Of a stretch of DNA of 64,000 bases, positions 1-8,733 are shown in pieces. Positions within the stretch are counted from its first letter, which is position 1, and each line of letters opens with the position of its first letter. Where the stretch lies: positions 251,938-315,937 of the forward strand of contig JAVBLI010000005.1 in assembly GCA_031553595.1 (NCBI GenBank), written 5' to 3'. Position numbers and translations under genes: made by a program. Below the pieces are notes generated by a model. That model saw only the letters and a program-made list of their open reading frames with translations. It did no database searches and was not told where the DNA came from. Source of the DNA: RGIG3701 sp031553595. Its GTDB lineage: Bacteria > Planctomycetota > Planctomycetia > Pirellulales > Thermoguttaceae.

Positions 1-2065
1 CTGCCAGCGTTTCTTCCACGGTTTTCGCCTTTTTATAGCGCATCGGGGCCGCGTCCTGCGCCGGACGCGGCATTTCCTGGCCCCGCTCATTTTCTGTAGC
101 CGCTTCCGTTTCACCCATTTCCGGAGACCCGGCTGAGAGTTTATTCAAAATATTTTGCAGCAGCGACTGGATTCTGGAATTTTTACGTTTTTTGTAGCGC
201 AGCCGCTCCTGAAAAACTTCCGGCCCCACCTTAAACGGACACGTGCCACCCGCCGATTTCGCCTGAAAATCTGACGGAAACGGCAGTTTAACCGGACATT
301 CGTCTCCGCCGAAACGCTCTTCCACCAGCTGCTGCATCACACTGGCGGTCAGACTGTGTAACTGCATCCACATCCGTGACGGCGGTAATAACGGTTTTCC
401 GCCCGCCGAGTATTCCCGCAGCAGCGCTTCGAGCATGCTGTGAAGCTGGGAAAAGGACTGAACCGTGTTTTTCAGGTACATCCTGGAAATGAGCGTGTCC
501 GTTTCTCCGCAGCATTCCGTTTTTCGGACGTGAAATGGAATCGTGGAGCGGCGGCACGCCATTTTTCGCGATTTCAGCTGCCGTTTTTTGTCTTTTTGCG
601 GCTGGGATCCATGATCCTCGGCGTCCGCGTCAAAAATTTTCACCGGGTTTTGAGGCCCCGAAACCCTTCCATTCGCCGGACGCGGAGAACGGGACGCGGA
701 TTTTTTTTCCTTGAGACCGGAGGCCGGGGATTCTTTTTCCGCCTTTCCCTCCATTCCCTTCATTTTTTCCACCAAGGAATTCAAAACCCGGAACATCTCC
801 TGCGTTTCCGACGCGGTTTCACGTTCTGAGGGCGGACTGACAGGGCTTTTTTTCGTTTTTCGCCGATTTTCATGTGAAAAATCGCGTTCCACCTCAGTCA
901 CGGTTTCATTACATATTTCAGAGGCTTCACGCACCGCCGCGCGCACAGATCCATATCCCCGATCATCGTCATCATCCAGCGTACCGAATTCCACCGTGCC
1001 TAGGCCGGGGGGGGCTTTCACGGCTTCCTTTTCCTTCCCTCGCTGCGGAGTCGGCGTACCGGGATCTTTTTTTGCATTCATGGAAGAAGCCGAAACCGCG
1101 AAATCTTCTGAAAACTCACTGGATGCATGCTCGAAATCCGGCGTTTCAGAAAAATCGTCATCCAGAGAAGTGGAAAAGCTGATGACGGGCGCTCCGCCGG
1201 CCGGTTTTTCGACTGTGGACGCCCAGCTCGGCGCGGATTCACCGTACGTTTCCAGCGGCGCGATCTGCTGGAGACTGTTCCACGCGGCCTGTACGAAATC
1301 CTGGGGAATTTTTTCTAGCTTCTGCTCATACGCACACAGCAAAAGATGGTCGGCAAGCTGGTGCACCACCCGGGGGATTCCGTCCGAAAGCCGGTGAATT
1401 TCCCGGCACACCTCCGACGAAAACAGGGATAAACGCCCGCCGCACGACAAAATCCGCGTCCGCAGCAGCTCTTCCGTCTCATCCCGGCTGAGCGTTTCCA
1501 GAAAACACCGTGTGGTGATCCGCTGAGAAAATGCGTACAATTTCGGATCCGTCAATTTTTCCTCCAGACTCGGCAGCCCGGCCAGCATCAGTCGCACGCC
1601 GCTGCGGGGAGAGAAAACGGAATCCAAGAGTTGACGCAACTCCTCTAAAATACGCATCCTCAGAGCGTGCGCATCATCTACGATAATCAAAAGGCCCTTC
1701 AGTGAATATTCTGGCAGGGAAAGGTAATCGAACACCGAAATTCGCAGCTCATTTTCATCGCGATTTGTGTATGAAATTCCAAGTTGTGCTAAAATCGTCT
1801 GAAAAAGCGTTTTCGGGGTGATGAGATTTTTACCACATAAAACAGAAACGTCTAATTCATCCTCAAAATCCTGCGCCAGCACCCGGCAAAGAAGCGTTTT
1901 CCCGCAGCCGGAAGGCCCCGTGACCAGCGAAATGCCCTCCATGCGGCGGACACACCGCGAAATTTCTTTTCGTGCGTTTTCCACAGGGCCGGTGGGGCAA
2001 AAACCTTCCGGGAAAGGTTCAGCCAAAAAGGGACGTTCCGTCAGTCCGAAATATTCCAGATTCAT
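1..2065 (-). CDS. ExeA-like AAA+ ATPase (3' end beyond window)
   Basis: The reverse strand is open from an ATG at 2065 to the window edge (about 688 codons, no stop seen), so the C-terminus is missing. The N-terminus (MNLEYFGLTERPF) matches the opening of ExeA/GspA-type ATPases. A Walker A GPSGCGKT lies at residues 50-57 and a Walker B-like LLIIVDDAH follows about 90 residues later. From about residue 310 the protein becomes Ser/Glu/Pro-rich and probably disordered, so it is much longer than a bare ATPase domain. ExeA-family ATPases remodel the cell wall or assemble secretion and pilus machines in other bacteria. The partner here is unknown and the role is inferred. Several open frames on the opposite strand here are shadows. 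Confidence 0.8.
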   Translation of the reverse strand, partial: MNLEYFGLTERPFLAEPFPEGFCPTGPVENARKEISRCVRRMEGISLVTGPSGCGKTLLCRVLAQDFEDELDVSVLCGKNLITPKTLFQTILAQLGISYTNRDENELRISVFDYLSLPEYSLKGLLIIVDDAHALRMRILEELRQLLDSVFSPRSGVRLMLAGLPSLEEKLTDPKLYAFSQRITTRCFLETLSRDETEELLRTRILSCGGRLSLFSSEVCREIHRLSDGIPRVVHQLADHLLLCAYEQKLEKIPQDFVQAAWNSLQQIAPLETYGESAPSWASTVEKPAGGAPVISFSTSLDDDFSETPDFEHASSEFSEDFAVSASSMNAKKDPGTPTPQRGKEKEAVKAPPGLGTVEFGTLDDDDDRGYGSVRAAVREASEICNETVTEVERDFSHENRRKTKKSPVSPPSERETASETQEMFRVLNSLVEKMKGMEGKAEKESPASGLKEKKSASRSPRPANGRVSGPQNPVKIFDADAEDHGSQPQKDKKRQLKSRKMACRRSTIPFHVRKTECCGETDTLISRMYLKNTVQSFSQLHSMLEALLREYSAGGKPLLPPSRMWMQLHSLTASVMQQLVEERFGGDECPVKLPFPSDFQAKSAGGTCPFKVGPEVFQERLRYKKRKNSRIQSLLQNILNKLSAGSPEMGETEAATENERGQEMPRPAQDAAPMRYKKAKTVEETLA

Positions 2066-2416
2066 ATTTTCTGCCCCCTTAATATGAATAAAATAAATAT
2101 TAATGCCGTTTTTATCGCTACAATTGATATAATCGGTATACCTTTCCAGCGACTTTAGGTTTTTAGGTGTTTTGTCATTTTTTCGCCATTTCAGGCACCT
2201 GTGAGTTTCGCCAGCCTGCGGCATTTATGAAAAAAATTCCCGAATGTCTCGCGTGTATCCCTGTTAAACACTGTAAATATGGAATAAAATGGAAGAAATA
2301 TAATATAATCGGCGCGGGTAATCCCAGCGGGAGAACGTGTGTGTTTTATCCGTTTTCAGAGGGCGGCTGGCCGGGCGGGAACAAAAGTTTCGAATCAGGA
2401 ATAAAAAGGAAAAATC
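2066..2416. other. AT-rich divergent intergenic region
   Basis: This 351 bp spacer separates the divergently transcribed ExeA-like gene and the LarA-like gene. It is clearly more AT-rich than its surroundings and carries TATAAT-like hexamers near 2126 and 2300, so both promoters probably lie here. I could not assign convincing -35/-10 pairs. No RNA gene or repeat was recognised. Confidence 0.5.
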
Positions 2417-3706
2417 ATGACGTGGTTTAAGGAAGAAGGAAAACTGTCGCGCGAATGTATTCTGGAGCTGACGCACCGGGCGGCAGACGAGTCGCGGGCG
2501 CGGATCAAGAAAGACCCGAAGCGCGTGCTGCTGCTGCCGCCGGACATTACGCGGGCGCACAGTGGTTCCGGATGGATTACGGAGGAGCTTTACAAGATTT
2601 TTTCTCACACGGCGGATGTGCATCTCATTCCCACGCTGGGTCAGCACGTGCCGCACACGCCGGAACAGAACCGGTGGATGTTCGGCAGCGTTCCCGAGGA
2701 GAAAATCCACGCGCATGACTGGAAAAACGGCTCGCGGACGATCGGCGAGATCCCGGCCGAGTATGTGCGCGAAGTTTCGGAAGGAAGAGCGGACTGGGCG
2801 ATTCCTGTTTCGCTGAACACGCTGCTGCTGGACGGCGAGTGGGATCTGATTCTGAATGTGGGGCATGTCGTGCCGCACGAGGTGCTGGGTTTCGCGAATC
2901 ATAACAAGAATTACTTCATCGGCCTGGGCGGAAAACCCATGATTTGCGCCTCGCACATGATGGCGGCCTGCTGTGGAATCGAGAATAATCTTGGCTGTCT
3001 GATTACCCCGCTGCGGGACTGTTATAATCGGGCGGAAACGGAGTTTCTCGGGCATCTGCCGGACGCGTATCTGGAAGTGGTGATGGCGTATGATGAGGCC
3101 GGGAAGCTCGGGCACACGGGGTTTTATGTGGGGGATGATCTGGAGACGTATCTGGATGCCGCGCGGGCGTCCCGGACACAGAACATTACCGTGGTGCCGC
3201 CGCTGAAAAAGGTGGTGGCCGTCATGCAGGGCGACGAATTTTACAGCACGTGGGTGGCGAATAAAGCGGTTTACCGCACGCGGATGGCCATGGCGGACGG
3301 CGGCGAGCTGCTGATTCTCGCCCCGGGGCTGGAGCGTTTCGGCGAACAGCCGGATGTGGACGAACTGATCCGAAAATACGGGTACACCGGCACGGAAAAC
3401 ATCATGAAACTCTGGAAAACGGAGCCCATTCTCCAGAATTTAACCCACGGCACAGCCCACCTCATTCACGGCTCTTCGGAAGGCCGGTTCCGCATCACGT
3501 ATGCACCAGGGCACCTTTCGGAGGCGGACATGAAAAGCGTGAATTTCGGTTACGCCGATCTGGCGGAAATGCAGCGCCGTTATGACCCGGCGGTGATGAA
3601 AAACGGCTTTAACACCATGCCTGACGGCGAGGAAGTGTATTACATCAGCACGCCGTCCGCGGGACTGTGGGCCACGAAAGAAAAACTTGCCGGCCGAGAG
3701 GCGTGA
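2417..3706 (+). CDS. LarA-like nickel-pincer enzyme (DUF2088 / lactate racemase family)
   Basis: This 429-residue protein has the architecture of LarA homologues, which racemise or epimerise 2-hydroxy acids using a nickel pincer nucleotide cofactor. Visible landmarks are LPPDITRAH near residue 40 (nucleotide/Asp-Arg loop), LGQHVPH near 75, GHVVPHEVLG near 152 and GLGGKPMICASH near 175 (the region that holds the cofactor-bearing Lys and Ni-ligand His in LarA). The long Asn/His-containing spacer between the last two motifs differs from textbook lactate racemase, so the substrate is probably another hydroxy acid. A good ribosome site (AAGGAA) precedes the ATG. A LarB homologue, needed for cofactor synthesis, is at 41147. 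LarC and LarE are not in this window. Family assignment is good; the substrate is unknown. Confidence 0.8.
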   Translation: MTWFKEEGKLSRECILELTHRAADESRARIKKDPKRVLLLPPDITRAHSGSGWITEELYKIFSHTADVHLIPTLGQHVPHTPEQNRWMFGSVPEEKIHAHDWKNGSRTIGEIPAEYVREVSEGRADWAIPVSLNTLLLDGEWDLILNVGHVVPHEVLGFANHNKNYFIGLGGKPMICASHMMAACCGIENNLGCLITPLRDCYNRAETEFLGHLPDAYLEVVMAYDEAGKLGHTGFYVGDDLETYLDAARASRTQNITVVPPLKKVVAVMQGDEFYSTWVANKAVYRTRMAMADGGELLILAPGLERFGEQPDVDELIRKYGYTGTENIMKLWKTEPILQNLTHGTAHLIHGSSEGRFRITYAPGHLSEADMKSVNFGYADLAEMQRRYDPAVMKNGFNTMPDGEEVYYISTPSAGLWATKEKLAGREA

Positions 3707-3712
3707 AAAGAA

Positions 3713-4006
3713 ATGTGCGTATATGAGATAACGTTAAAGTTTTACCAGAAGTCGGCGCCGCTGTCCCCAGAGCGGTGTGACGCGTTTTTGGATCGGTGGA
3801 TTGAAAAAATCGAAGATTTAAAATTGCAATTCGGCGGCACGACGCACATGGAGACGGGGATTCTTAATGGTGGTATTGACTTTGGTGACAGGATAAAAGA
3901 AATAACCATCGAGAAAAAGCTTTTTGAGCTTCAGGCATGGCTGGCAGCGCAGCCGAGTCGGCCCGTTATCCTGAAATTAAAATTGTTTGAACTTGAAGAG
4001 GAATAA
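3713..4006 (+). CDS. small YggL/DUF469-like protein
   Basis: This 97-residue acidic protein starts 6 bp after the LarA-like gene and is probably cotranscribed with it. The pattern LSPERCDAFLDRWIEKIED, then LQFGGTTH, then ELQAWLAAQP and a C-terminal KLFELEEE, resembles the YggL (DUF469) family, some members of which bind the 50S ribosomal subunit. The similarity is recognised by eye and is weak. A hypothetical protein is the safe alternative. No signal peptide or membrane segment is present. Confidence 0.55.
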   Translation: MCVYEITLKFYQKSAPLSPERCDAFLDRWIEKIEDLKLQFGGTTHMETGILNGGIDFGDRIKEITIEKKLFELQAWLAAQPSRPVILKLKLFELEEE

Positions 4007-4024
4007 GCATACATTGCACTCATT

Positions 4025-4060
4025 TCCTATTCACGCATTCACCTGCTCCCCTATTTCCTT
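4025..4060. repeat. solitary arm of the 8-bp periodic repeat (family C)
   Basis: CCTATTCACGCATTCACCTG at 4026-4045 is identical to part of the right arm of the inverted repeat near 63264. The periodic TATTCACC-like pattern degrades towards the next start codon. There is no left arm here, so this is an orphan arm in the 72 bp gap before the HlyD-type gene. Confidence 0.7.
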
Positions 4061-4078
4061 CCTACCCACCTTTTTCTC

Positions 4079-5383
4079 ATGAAAATATTCACATCCCTCA
4101 ATTATCTTGCCATTTTCCTCACCGCGCTGCTGGTCGGCGGGCTGGTCGGTTTTGTCGGCACACAGAGTTATTACCGCGGACAGCTTTCGAATAAAAAATT
4201 CCTGAAAGACCGTCTGGAAAGCATGGAAAAACTCGGTGGCGGTGCGGACAAAAAAACGCCGCTGGCGTCGGTGGAGGTGGCAGAGGTGACGATTGGCCCC
4301 GCGCAGGAAATCAGTGAGCTGGCCGGGCGGCTGGTGGAAATCGGACGCACGACGGTGGCCAGCGAGGTGGCGGGGAAGGTTGTGGAAATGCCGGTCGAGG
4401 ACGGTACGCCGGTGCAAAAAGACGAAACGCTCCTGGCCCGTGTGGACACCGTGTGGAATCAGCTCGCCATCGAGCAGTCGAAAGCCCGCCTGGCGGCCCT
4501 GGAGGCCACGCTGCGGTATGAGCGCAGCGAGTTGCATCGAATCGTGGGCCTGATTATGGATAAAGCGGTCAGCGAAAGCGAGAAGGAATCGAAAGAGGCC
4601 ACCATCCAGGAGCTGGAGGCGAAAATTCTGGAGGAGAAAGCCAAACTACACGAGCTGGAGCTGAAAGTCAGACGCTCGCGGATTTATGCCCCGTTCCGCG
4701 GGGAAGTGGTACAGCGTTTCGTGGATGTGGGCGCGTATGTGAACGCTGGGACGCCGATCGCCGAGATCATCACCACGGGCGAGATTGACGCGCGGATTTA
4801 CCTCCCGGAGAATGCGATTAAGCGGATGGAGGTCGGCCAGCAGGTGAAAGTTTGGGTGGATCCGCTGGATAAAATGGTGGAGGGAAAAGTGGCCACGATT
4901 CTCAGCACGGCCACCAGCGCTTCCCGCACGTTCTTCGTCCGCGTTCGGCTGGATGATCTCGACGGCATGCTGAAATCCGGCATGAGTGCCCGGGCGTACG
5001 TTCCCGTGACGGAGCCTTTCGAGTCGCTGATCGTGCCCAAAGACGGAGTGCTGATTCGCCCGGACGGTTACATCGCGTGGCTGGCGGTTCCGAAAGCGGA
5101 AGCCGAAACGCCAACCGGCGCCGAGCCCGGTGAGCGTGCCGGTATGGATGAGCCGCCGGTGGCGGAGCCGGTGCCCGTGCGCGTGCTGGCGTCCATGCCC
5201 GGCTATTTCGCGGTTCGCCCGGAAACGGAGCGCGGCAAGGAAATCATGAAGCCCGGCGCGGTCATCATTACGGAAGGGGCTGAGCGACTGGCGGCCGGGG
5301 CGGCGCTGAAAATTCAGAAGAATAAATACCCACTGGAGCCTCTGCCGGGAACGTACCCGACCGGGCATCAGAAATTCGAGTGA
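4079..5383 (+). CDS. HlyD/RND-type periplasmic adaptor protein
   Basis: This 434-residue membrane fusion protein would bridge an inner-membrane transporter to an outer-membrane channel. A single membrane segment spans about residues 8-30 (LAIFLTALLVGGLVGFVG). A barrel-sandwich half follows (VASEVAGKVVEMPVEDGTPV), then a charged alpha-hairpin at about 130-200, the second lipoyl half (IYAPFRGEVVQRFVDVGAYV) and a beta-barrel region. A Pro/Glu-rich insertion of about 30 residues sits near 345-375. No transporter or outer-membrane factor lies beside it, so the efflux substrate cannot be inferred. No clear Shine-Dalgarno precedes the ATG; an orphan repeat arm occupies that position. Confidence 0.85.
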   Translation: MKIFTSLNYLAIFLTALLVGGLVGFVGTQSYYRGQLSNKKFLKDRLESMEKLGGGADKKTPLASVEVAEVTIGPAQEISELAGRLVEIGRTTVASEVAGKVVEMPVEDGTPVQKDETLLARVDTVWNQLAIEQSKARLAALEATLRYERSELHRIVGLIMDKAVSESEKESKEATIQELEAKILEEKAKLHELELKVRRSRIYAPFRGEVVQRFVDVGAYVNAGTPIAEIITTGEIDARIYLPENAIKRMEVGQQVKVWVDPLDKMVEGKVATILSTATSASRTFFVRVRLDDLDGMLKSGMSARAYVPVTEPFESLIVPKDGVLIRPDGYIAWLAVPKAEAETPTGAEPGERAGMDEPPVAEPVPVRVLASMPGYFAVRPETERGKEIMKPGAVIITEGAERLAAGAALKIQKNKYPLEPLPGTYPTGHQKFE

Positions 5384-5395
5384 GGCGTGGGCTGA

Positions 5396-5515
5396 AAACA
5401 GCAGCCGGGAGCGGAGCGGAACGCAGAGACGCATAGAGACCGGATAAGAAGCGGTGAGTTGGTTTCCGGTTCTAATCCGGTCTCTGCGCTAACGCTCCGC
5501 TCCCGGCTGCTGTTT
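5396..5515. repeat. family A hairpin element, copy A1
   Basis: This is an imperfect palindrome of about 120 bp. The left arm starts AAACAGCAGCCGGGAGCG and the right arm ends CGCTCCCGGCTGCTGTTT, with inner arms GAGACCGGAT and ATCCGGTCTC. It starts 12 bp after the HlyD stop codon and would fold into a long hairpin in either transcript. Confidence 0.9.
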
Positions 5516-5690
5516 CCTGTGGCATCATTTTACGTGATTATGCCGGATGTGCGGGCAGCGTTGGATGAAATAAAGCGCCGGCTCTGAAAAAATGTCTTTT
5601 TCGCCGCTTTTCTTCGATTTTTTGGAGTATACTATTTAATATAGTGTAACTTTTTTTATGCAGCGGTGTGCGCGGAAGGAGCGTCATTCC

Positions 5691-6833
5691 ATGACCGTGA
5701 AGGTACAGCCGAAAGAGAATTCCTGGCGAGTATTCGTGAACCGCACTTCCCTGATGGCGGGGGTGCTGGTGCTGGGATTTTTTCTGTATTCGGAGAAAAA
5801 TAAAAATGCGGTAACCGAAGATGCGGGCGGGAAAACGTACGTCGCGAAGAAGGTGTCGGCGGACGAGCCGGCTCTTGACGAAACGCCACAAAATACCACG
5901 CCGCGGCAATCCGCGTGGCAGTCGTCCGTGGACGGTTATGTGAACGCGTCCGACCCGGGCGATTATTCCACGGGATTCGGGGAGATTACGGTCATTCCCG
6001 TGGGGCAGGCGAAAAGCGAGTCATCCTCGGCAGCGGACGGCGGAGCGGCTACTCCCGCAGCTTCCGCTTCATCTTCATCCTCCGCGCCTGCGGAAACTTC
6101 CGGCACGGCTTATAAATCGGAATATAAACCGGAATATAAACCGGAATCCCCCGTGGCCACGCCCGCTGCATCCTCCGCGCCGCCGTCCGTTTCATCCTCT
6201 CCTCCGCCAGTAGCAGCAGCGCCGCCGTCACCCCCCGCCGTGGCCACGGTTCCGATTCCGCCGCTGTCGCCGCCCCCCATGTTCTCCGGAACGGGAGCAT
6301 CCGGTGCGACTGGCGCGACGGCCGGTTCCGGAAAAAATGTGCCGACCACCGGCGCGAGTGTCCCGGCGCGGGCCGAGAATGAAACGCCGGTTACCGGTTA
6401 CCGGGTGGGAAATTTCCTGGATATTTTTGATTTTGACATCACGCCCGACTGGGTTACGTCGCGCTGGAAGCACGTGGCGAGTGTGGGGCCGGTGCATACG
6501 CGCGGGTATCGCGTTCCGCTGGTGACGGGCACGGATAAATCGGACCTCGTGGGGAATCTGACGTATTATTTTGACGCCCATCTGGAAGTGGAAAAAATTA
6601 CGTTCGAGGGATTTACCGGCGATCTGGACCGCCTGGCCATCACGCTGCGGCATTTTAATATGGCGAAGCGACTCACCAGCGATCCGAATATGCTCATTTA
6701 CGAGACGCCGAAACTCGGCAAAAATCGCAGTTACCTGAAATCGTACCACCGCACGGCCCTGGAAGACGAGAATTACCCTCACCGGAAATTCTGGATTACG
6801 CTGGAGCTTTACCCGCCGGAAGATGATGATTGA
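5691..6833 (+). CDS. membrane-anchored protein with Pro/Ser/Ala-rich linker, unknown function
   Basis: The ATG at 5691 is chosen because AAGGAG precedes it by 9 bp; an upstream ATG at 5658 has no such site. The 380-residue product has one N-terminal membrane segment (SLMAGVLVLGFFLYS, residues 14-30). A low-complexity Pro/Ser/Ala linker follows to about residue 235, including tandem (S/P)EYKPEYKPE units. The C-terminal domain of about 140 residues is well ordered (VGNFLDIFDFDITPDWVTSRW, then DLVGNLTYYFDAHLEVEKITF). It looks like a planctomycete-restricted secreted or periplasmic family; I do not recognise a function. It ends 3 bp before cutA, suggesting cotranscription. Confidence 0.75.
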   Translation: MTVKVQPKENSWRVFVNRTSLMAGVLVLGFFLYSEKNKNAVTEDAGGKTYVAKKVSADEPALDETPQNTTPRQSAWQSSVDGYVNASDPGDYSTGFGEITVIPVGQAKSESSSAADGGAATPAASASSSSSAPAETSGTAYKSEYKPEYKPESPVATPAASSAPPSVSSSPPPVAAAPPSPPAVATVPIPPLSPPPMFSGTGASGATGATAGSGKNVPTTGASVPARAENETPVTGYRVGNFLDIFDFDITPDWVTSRWKHVASVGPVHTRGYRVPLVTGTDKSDLVGNLTYYFDAHLEVEKITFEGFTGDLDRLAITLRHFNMAKRLTSDPNMLIYETPKLGKNRSYLKSYHRTALEDENYPHRKFWITLELYPPEDDD

Positions 6834-6836
6834 GCG

Positions 6837-7196
6837 ATGAAAAAAACAGAAGAATCATGCCCGGAAGAACGTTTCGTGGAAATCATTTTCACGCACGATC
6901 ATCCGGAGGAAACGCGACAGATCGCGCAAACGCTGGTCGAGAAAAAACTGGCGGCCTGCGCCCAGATTATCCCGCAAATCACCAGTATTTACCGCTGGCA
7001 GGGAAAAATCGAGAACGCGCAGGAGCTGTGCGTCACCCTGAAAACGCGCGCGGCCCTGGCGGAAATGGTCTGCCAGGCGATTCGCGCGATGCATTCTTAT
7101 GATGTGCCGGAAATCATGATCCGGGAAGTGACGTTCGGGAATCCGGACTACACCCGGTGGGTATGTGAAAATACGGGTGACGAAAAGGAAGCGTAA
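6837..7196 (+). CDS. cutA: CutA divalent-ion tolerance protein
   Basis: This 119-residue CutA1-family protein forms trimers in other organisms and is linked to copper or divalent metal tolerance, though the mechanism is unsettled. Family hallmarks are present: KKLAACAQIIPQITSIYRWQGKI, ELCVTLKTRA and HSYDVPEIM. The N-terminal extension of about 14 residues before EIIFTHDHPEE is slightly long. The start lies 3 bp after the preceding stop. Confidence 0.93.
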   Translation: MKKTEESCPEERFVEIIFTHDHPEETRQIAQTLVEKKLAACAQIIPQITSIYRWQGKIENAQELCVTLKTRAALAEMVCQAIRAMHSYDVPEIMIREVTFGNPDYTRWVCENTGDEKEA

Positions 7197-7266
7197 CGCT
7201 CTGTTTCCTTCTCGCCACCCGCATGATTTTACGGCTTTTCGCGTCCTCGTTTTTTCCGAAACGGTT

Positions 7267-7983
7267 TTATTCTTCAGGCGTTTCTTCGCCGCCGCCGAAA
7301 TCCGCCGCGCTGGAGTCGAACGTGGGCATGGTATCTTCCTCGCCGTCACCGCCCTCTCCGAAAGTAAGCCCGCCGGGCTCGTCACCCTCCTCGGCAGTGT
7401 GCGTGTCTTTCGGCTCACCGAATTTCGCGCTGGCCACCACCGCCTCCAGCCGTTCCACGGATTTTTCAGAAAATTCCTGCTTGATTTCCTGCATCTGGAA
7501 AGTATAAAGCCGGCCTGACTGGAGCGTCACAAAAAAGACGGACATGAAATCGTATGAACTGCCGCGCGTCTGTTTTTGGTAAGTGAAACCCTCGTATTTT
7601 CCGTATTTCGCCGCTTTAACGGCTCCGCTTTTCTCCAGCTTCGCGATGGAGGTTTTCACGTACGTCGCGGTTAATTCCGTTTCGTCGTCCGGCATTTCCT
7701 CAGCGGAAATGTTTAGCTGAGGATAATTTTTTTTGTATGAAAATCTGGCCGCGAATTTTTGACTGCGGGGCATTAACCCCCAATTTTTCGGAACGGAAAG
7801 GGTAAGCCGACCGTCGTCGAAAGATTCCGGCACCGCTTCAAGCTTTATACCGGCCTTTTTTTCGCCTGTTTTCTTTCCCCCTTCCTTTTTTTCTGTGCCG
7901 CCACACCCTGCCGCCAGCAGCAGCCCGCTGACCAGGCAAAAAATGACGCTTTTCTTAAAAACAGAAATTTCCCGACCATTCAT
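7267..7983 (-). CDS. predicted lipoprotein, unknown function
   Basis: This 238-residue protein has a type II signal: FKKSVIFCLVSGLLLAAGC, with the lipobox LAAGC near residue 27. A Lys/Gly/Glu-rich tether follows. The mature domain of about 150 residues (LTLSVPKNWGLMPRSQKFAARFSY, then YDFMSVFFVTLQSGRLYTFQMQEI) resembles planctomycete proteins of unknown role with a PsbP/Mog1-like flavour, but I would not assign a family. The C-terminus is acidic. It is convergent with cutA, separated by 70 bp with no obvious terminator. Confidence 0.75.
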   Translation of the reverse strand: MNGREISVFKKSVIFCLVSGLLLAAGCGGTEKKEGGKKTGEKKAGIKLEAVPESFDDGRLTLSVPKNWGLMPRSQKFAARFSYKKNYPQLNISAEEMPDDETELTATYVKTSIAKLEKSGAVKAAKYGKYEGFTYQKQTRGSSYDFMSVFFVTLQSGRLYTFQMQEIKQEFSEKSVERLEAVVASAKFGEPKDTHTAEEGDEPGGLTFGEGGDGEEDTMPTFDSSAADFGGGEETPEE

Positions 7984-8041
7984 GATTCTTTCCCTTTCAG
8001 TTTTAAATTCCGACGAAAGAAGCGGGCCCAGCCATACGCGG

Positions 8042-8380
8042 TCACTCGATTACCTGCTTTTCAAGCCGTACGAAATGCGGTGCTTTTTTCGATTCGGTCA
8101 GGTCGGCGGCCAATTTTTCCGCGTCTGCTTTATTTCCGTATTCGAAAAGTTTTACGCACTGCAATGATTGCGAATAAACGGCCCAGAACGCCTTCAGACG
8201 CACTTCTTTATTTGCCGCGGCGGCGCGTTTCGTGGTTTTTTTGACGGCCTTTTTACGCGTTTTTTTGGCAGGCGCTTCATCGTCGCCCGGCTCTTCCACG
8301 TCAAGGATGCCCTCCAGTTCCAGCGTTTCGTCATCCATCGGGACGCGCTGTTCTTTGCGATTTAAGGTTCGTTTCGCCAT
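8042..8380 (-). CDS. small planctomycete conserved protein with basic linker
   Basis: This 112-residue protein has an acidic N-terminal third (ETLELEGILDVEEPGDDEAP), a Lys/Arg/Ala-rich stretch (KKTRKKAVKKTTKRAAAA) and a C-terminal domain of about 60 residues (LKAFWAVYSQSLQCVKLFEY, then KAPHFVRLEKQVIE). I recall this C-terminal pattern as conserved in many planctomycete genomes without a known function. The histone H1-like basic stretch suggests nucleic-acid contact, which is inference only. Confidence 0.75.
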   Translation of the reverse strand: MAKRTLNRKEQRVPMDDETLELEGILDVEEPGDDEAPAKKTRKKAVKKTTKRAAAANKEVRLKAFWAVYSQSLQCVKLFEYGNKADAEKLAADLTESKKAPHFVRLEKQVIE

Positions 8381-8602
8381 TTTATCCTTTCCAACAAAAA
8401 ATGGGTGATTTTACTAAATATTTGTCGCCCGTAAAGCGTTTTGCGCTGGCTCATCCATTATCATACCGGATTTACTCCACAATTTCCATCCCCCCGGATG
8501 CGTTCTTCGCAAAACTTTTGGAGATGACGCACGAAACATGAAATAATAAATGGGTAAAATGCGTAAAATATAATAATTTTAACGAAAATTCAGCTACGGG
8601 GG

Positions 8603-8631
8603 TTGACGCTGCTTGTTTTACGACATAAAAT
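8603..8631 (+). promoter_or_regulatory. sigma70-type promoter for the YTV-like gene
   Basis: TTGACG (8603-8608), a 17 bp spacer and TAAAAT (8626-8631) lie in an AT-rich 353 bp gap, about 100 bp upstream of the ATG at 8734. The rest of the gap (8381-8602) shows nothing I can name. Confidence 0.7.
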
Positions 8632-8733
8632 AATAAATAGAAAAGTATAACTTTAATAAATCGTGTGGATTTGACCTTTTTTTACGAAAATATTTTATTC
8701 CTGCCAGGTTTTTTGAAAAAGTGTGAGGAAAAT

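Noticed and set aside
2167..2430. An 87-codon frame running into the LarA-like gene.
   Set aside because: It sits in an AT-rich promoter region, has no ribosome site and overlaps the true start in another frame.
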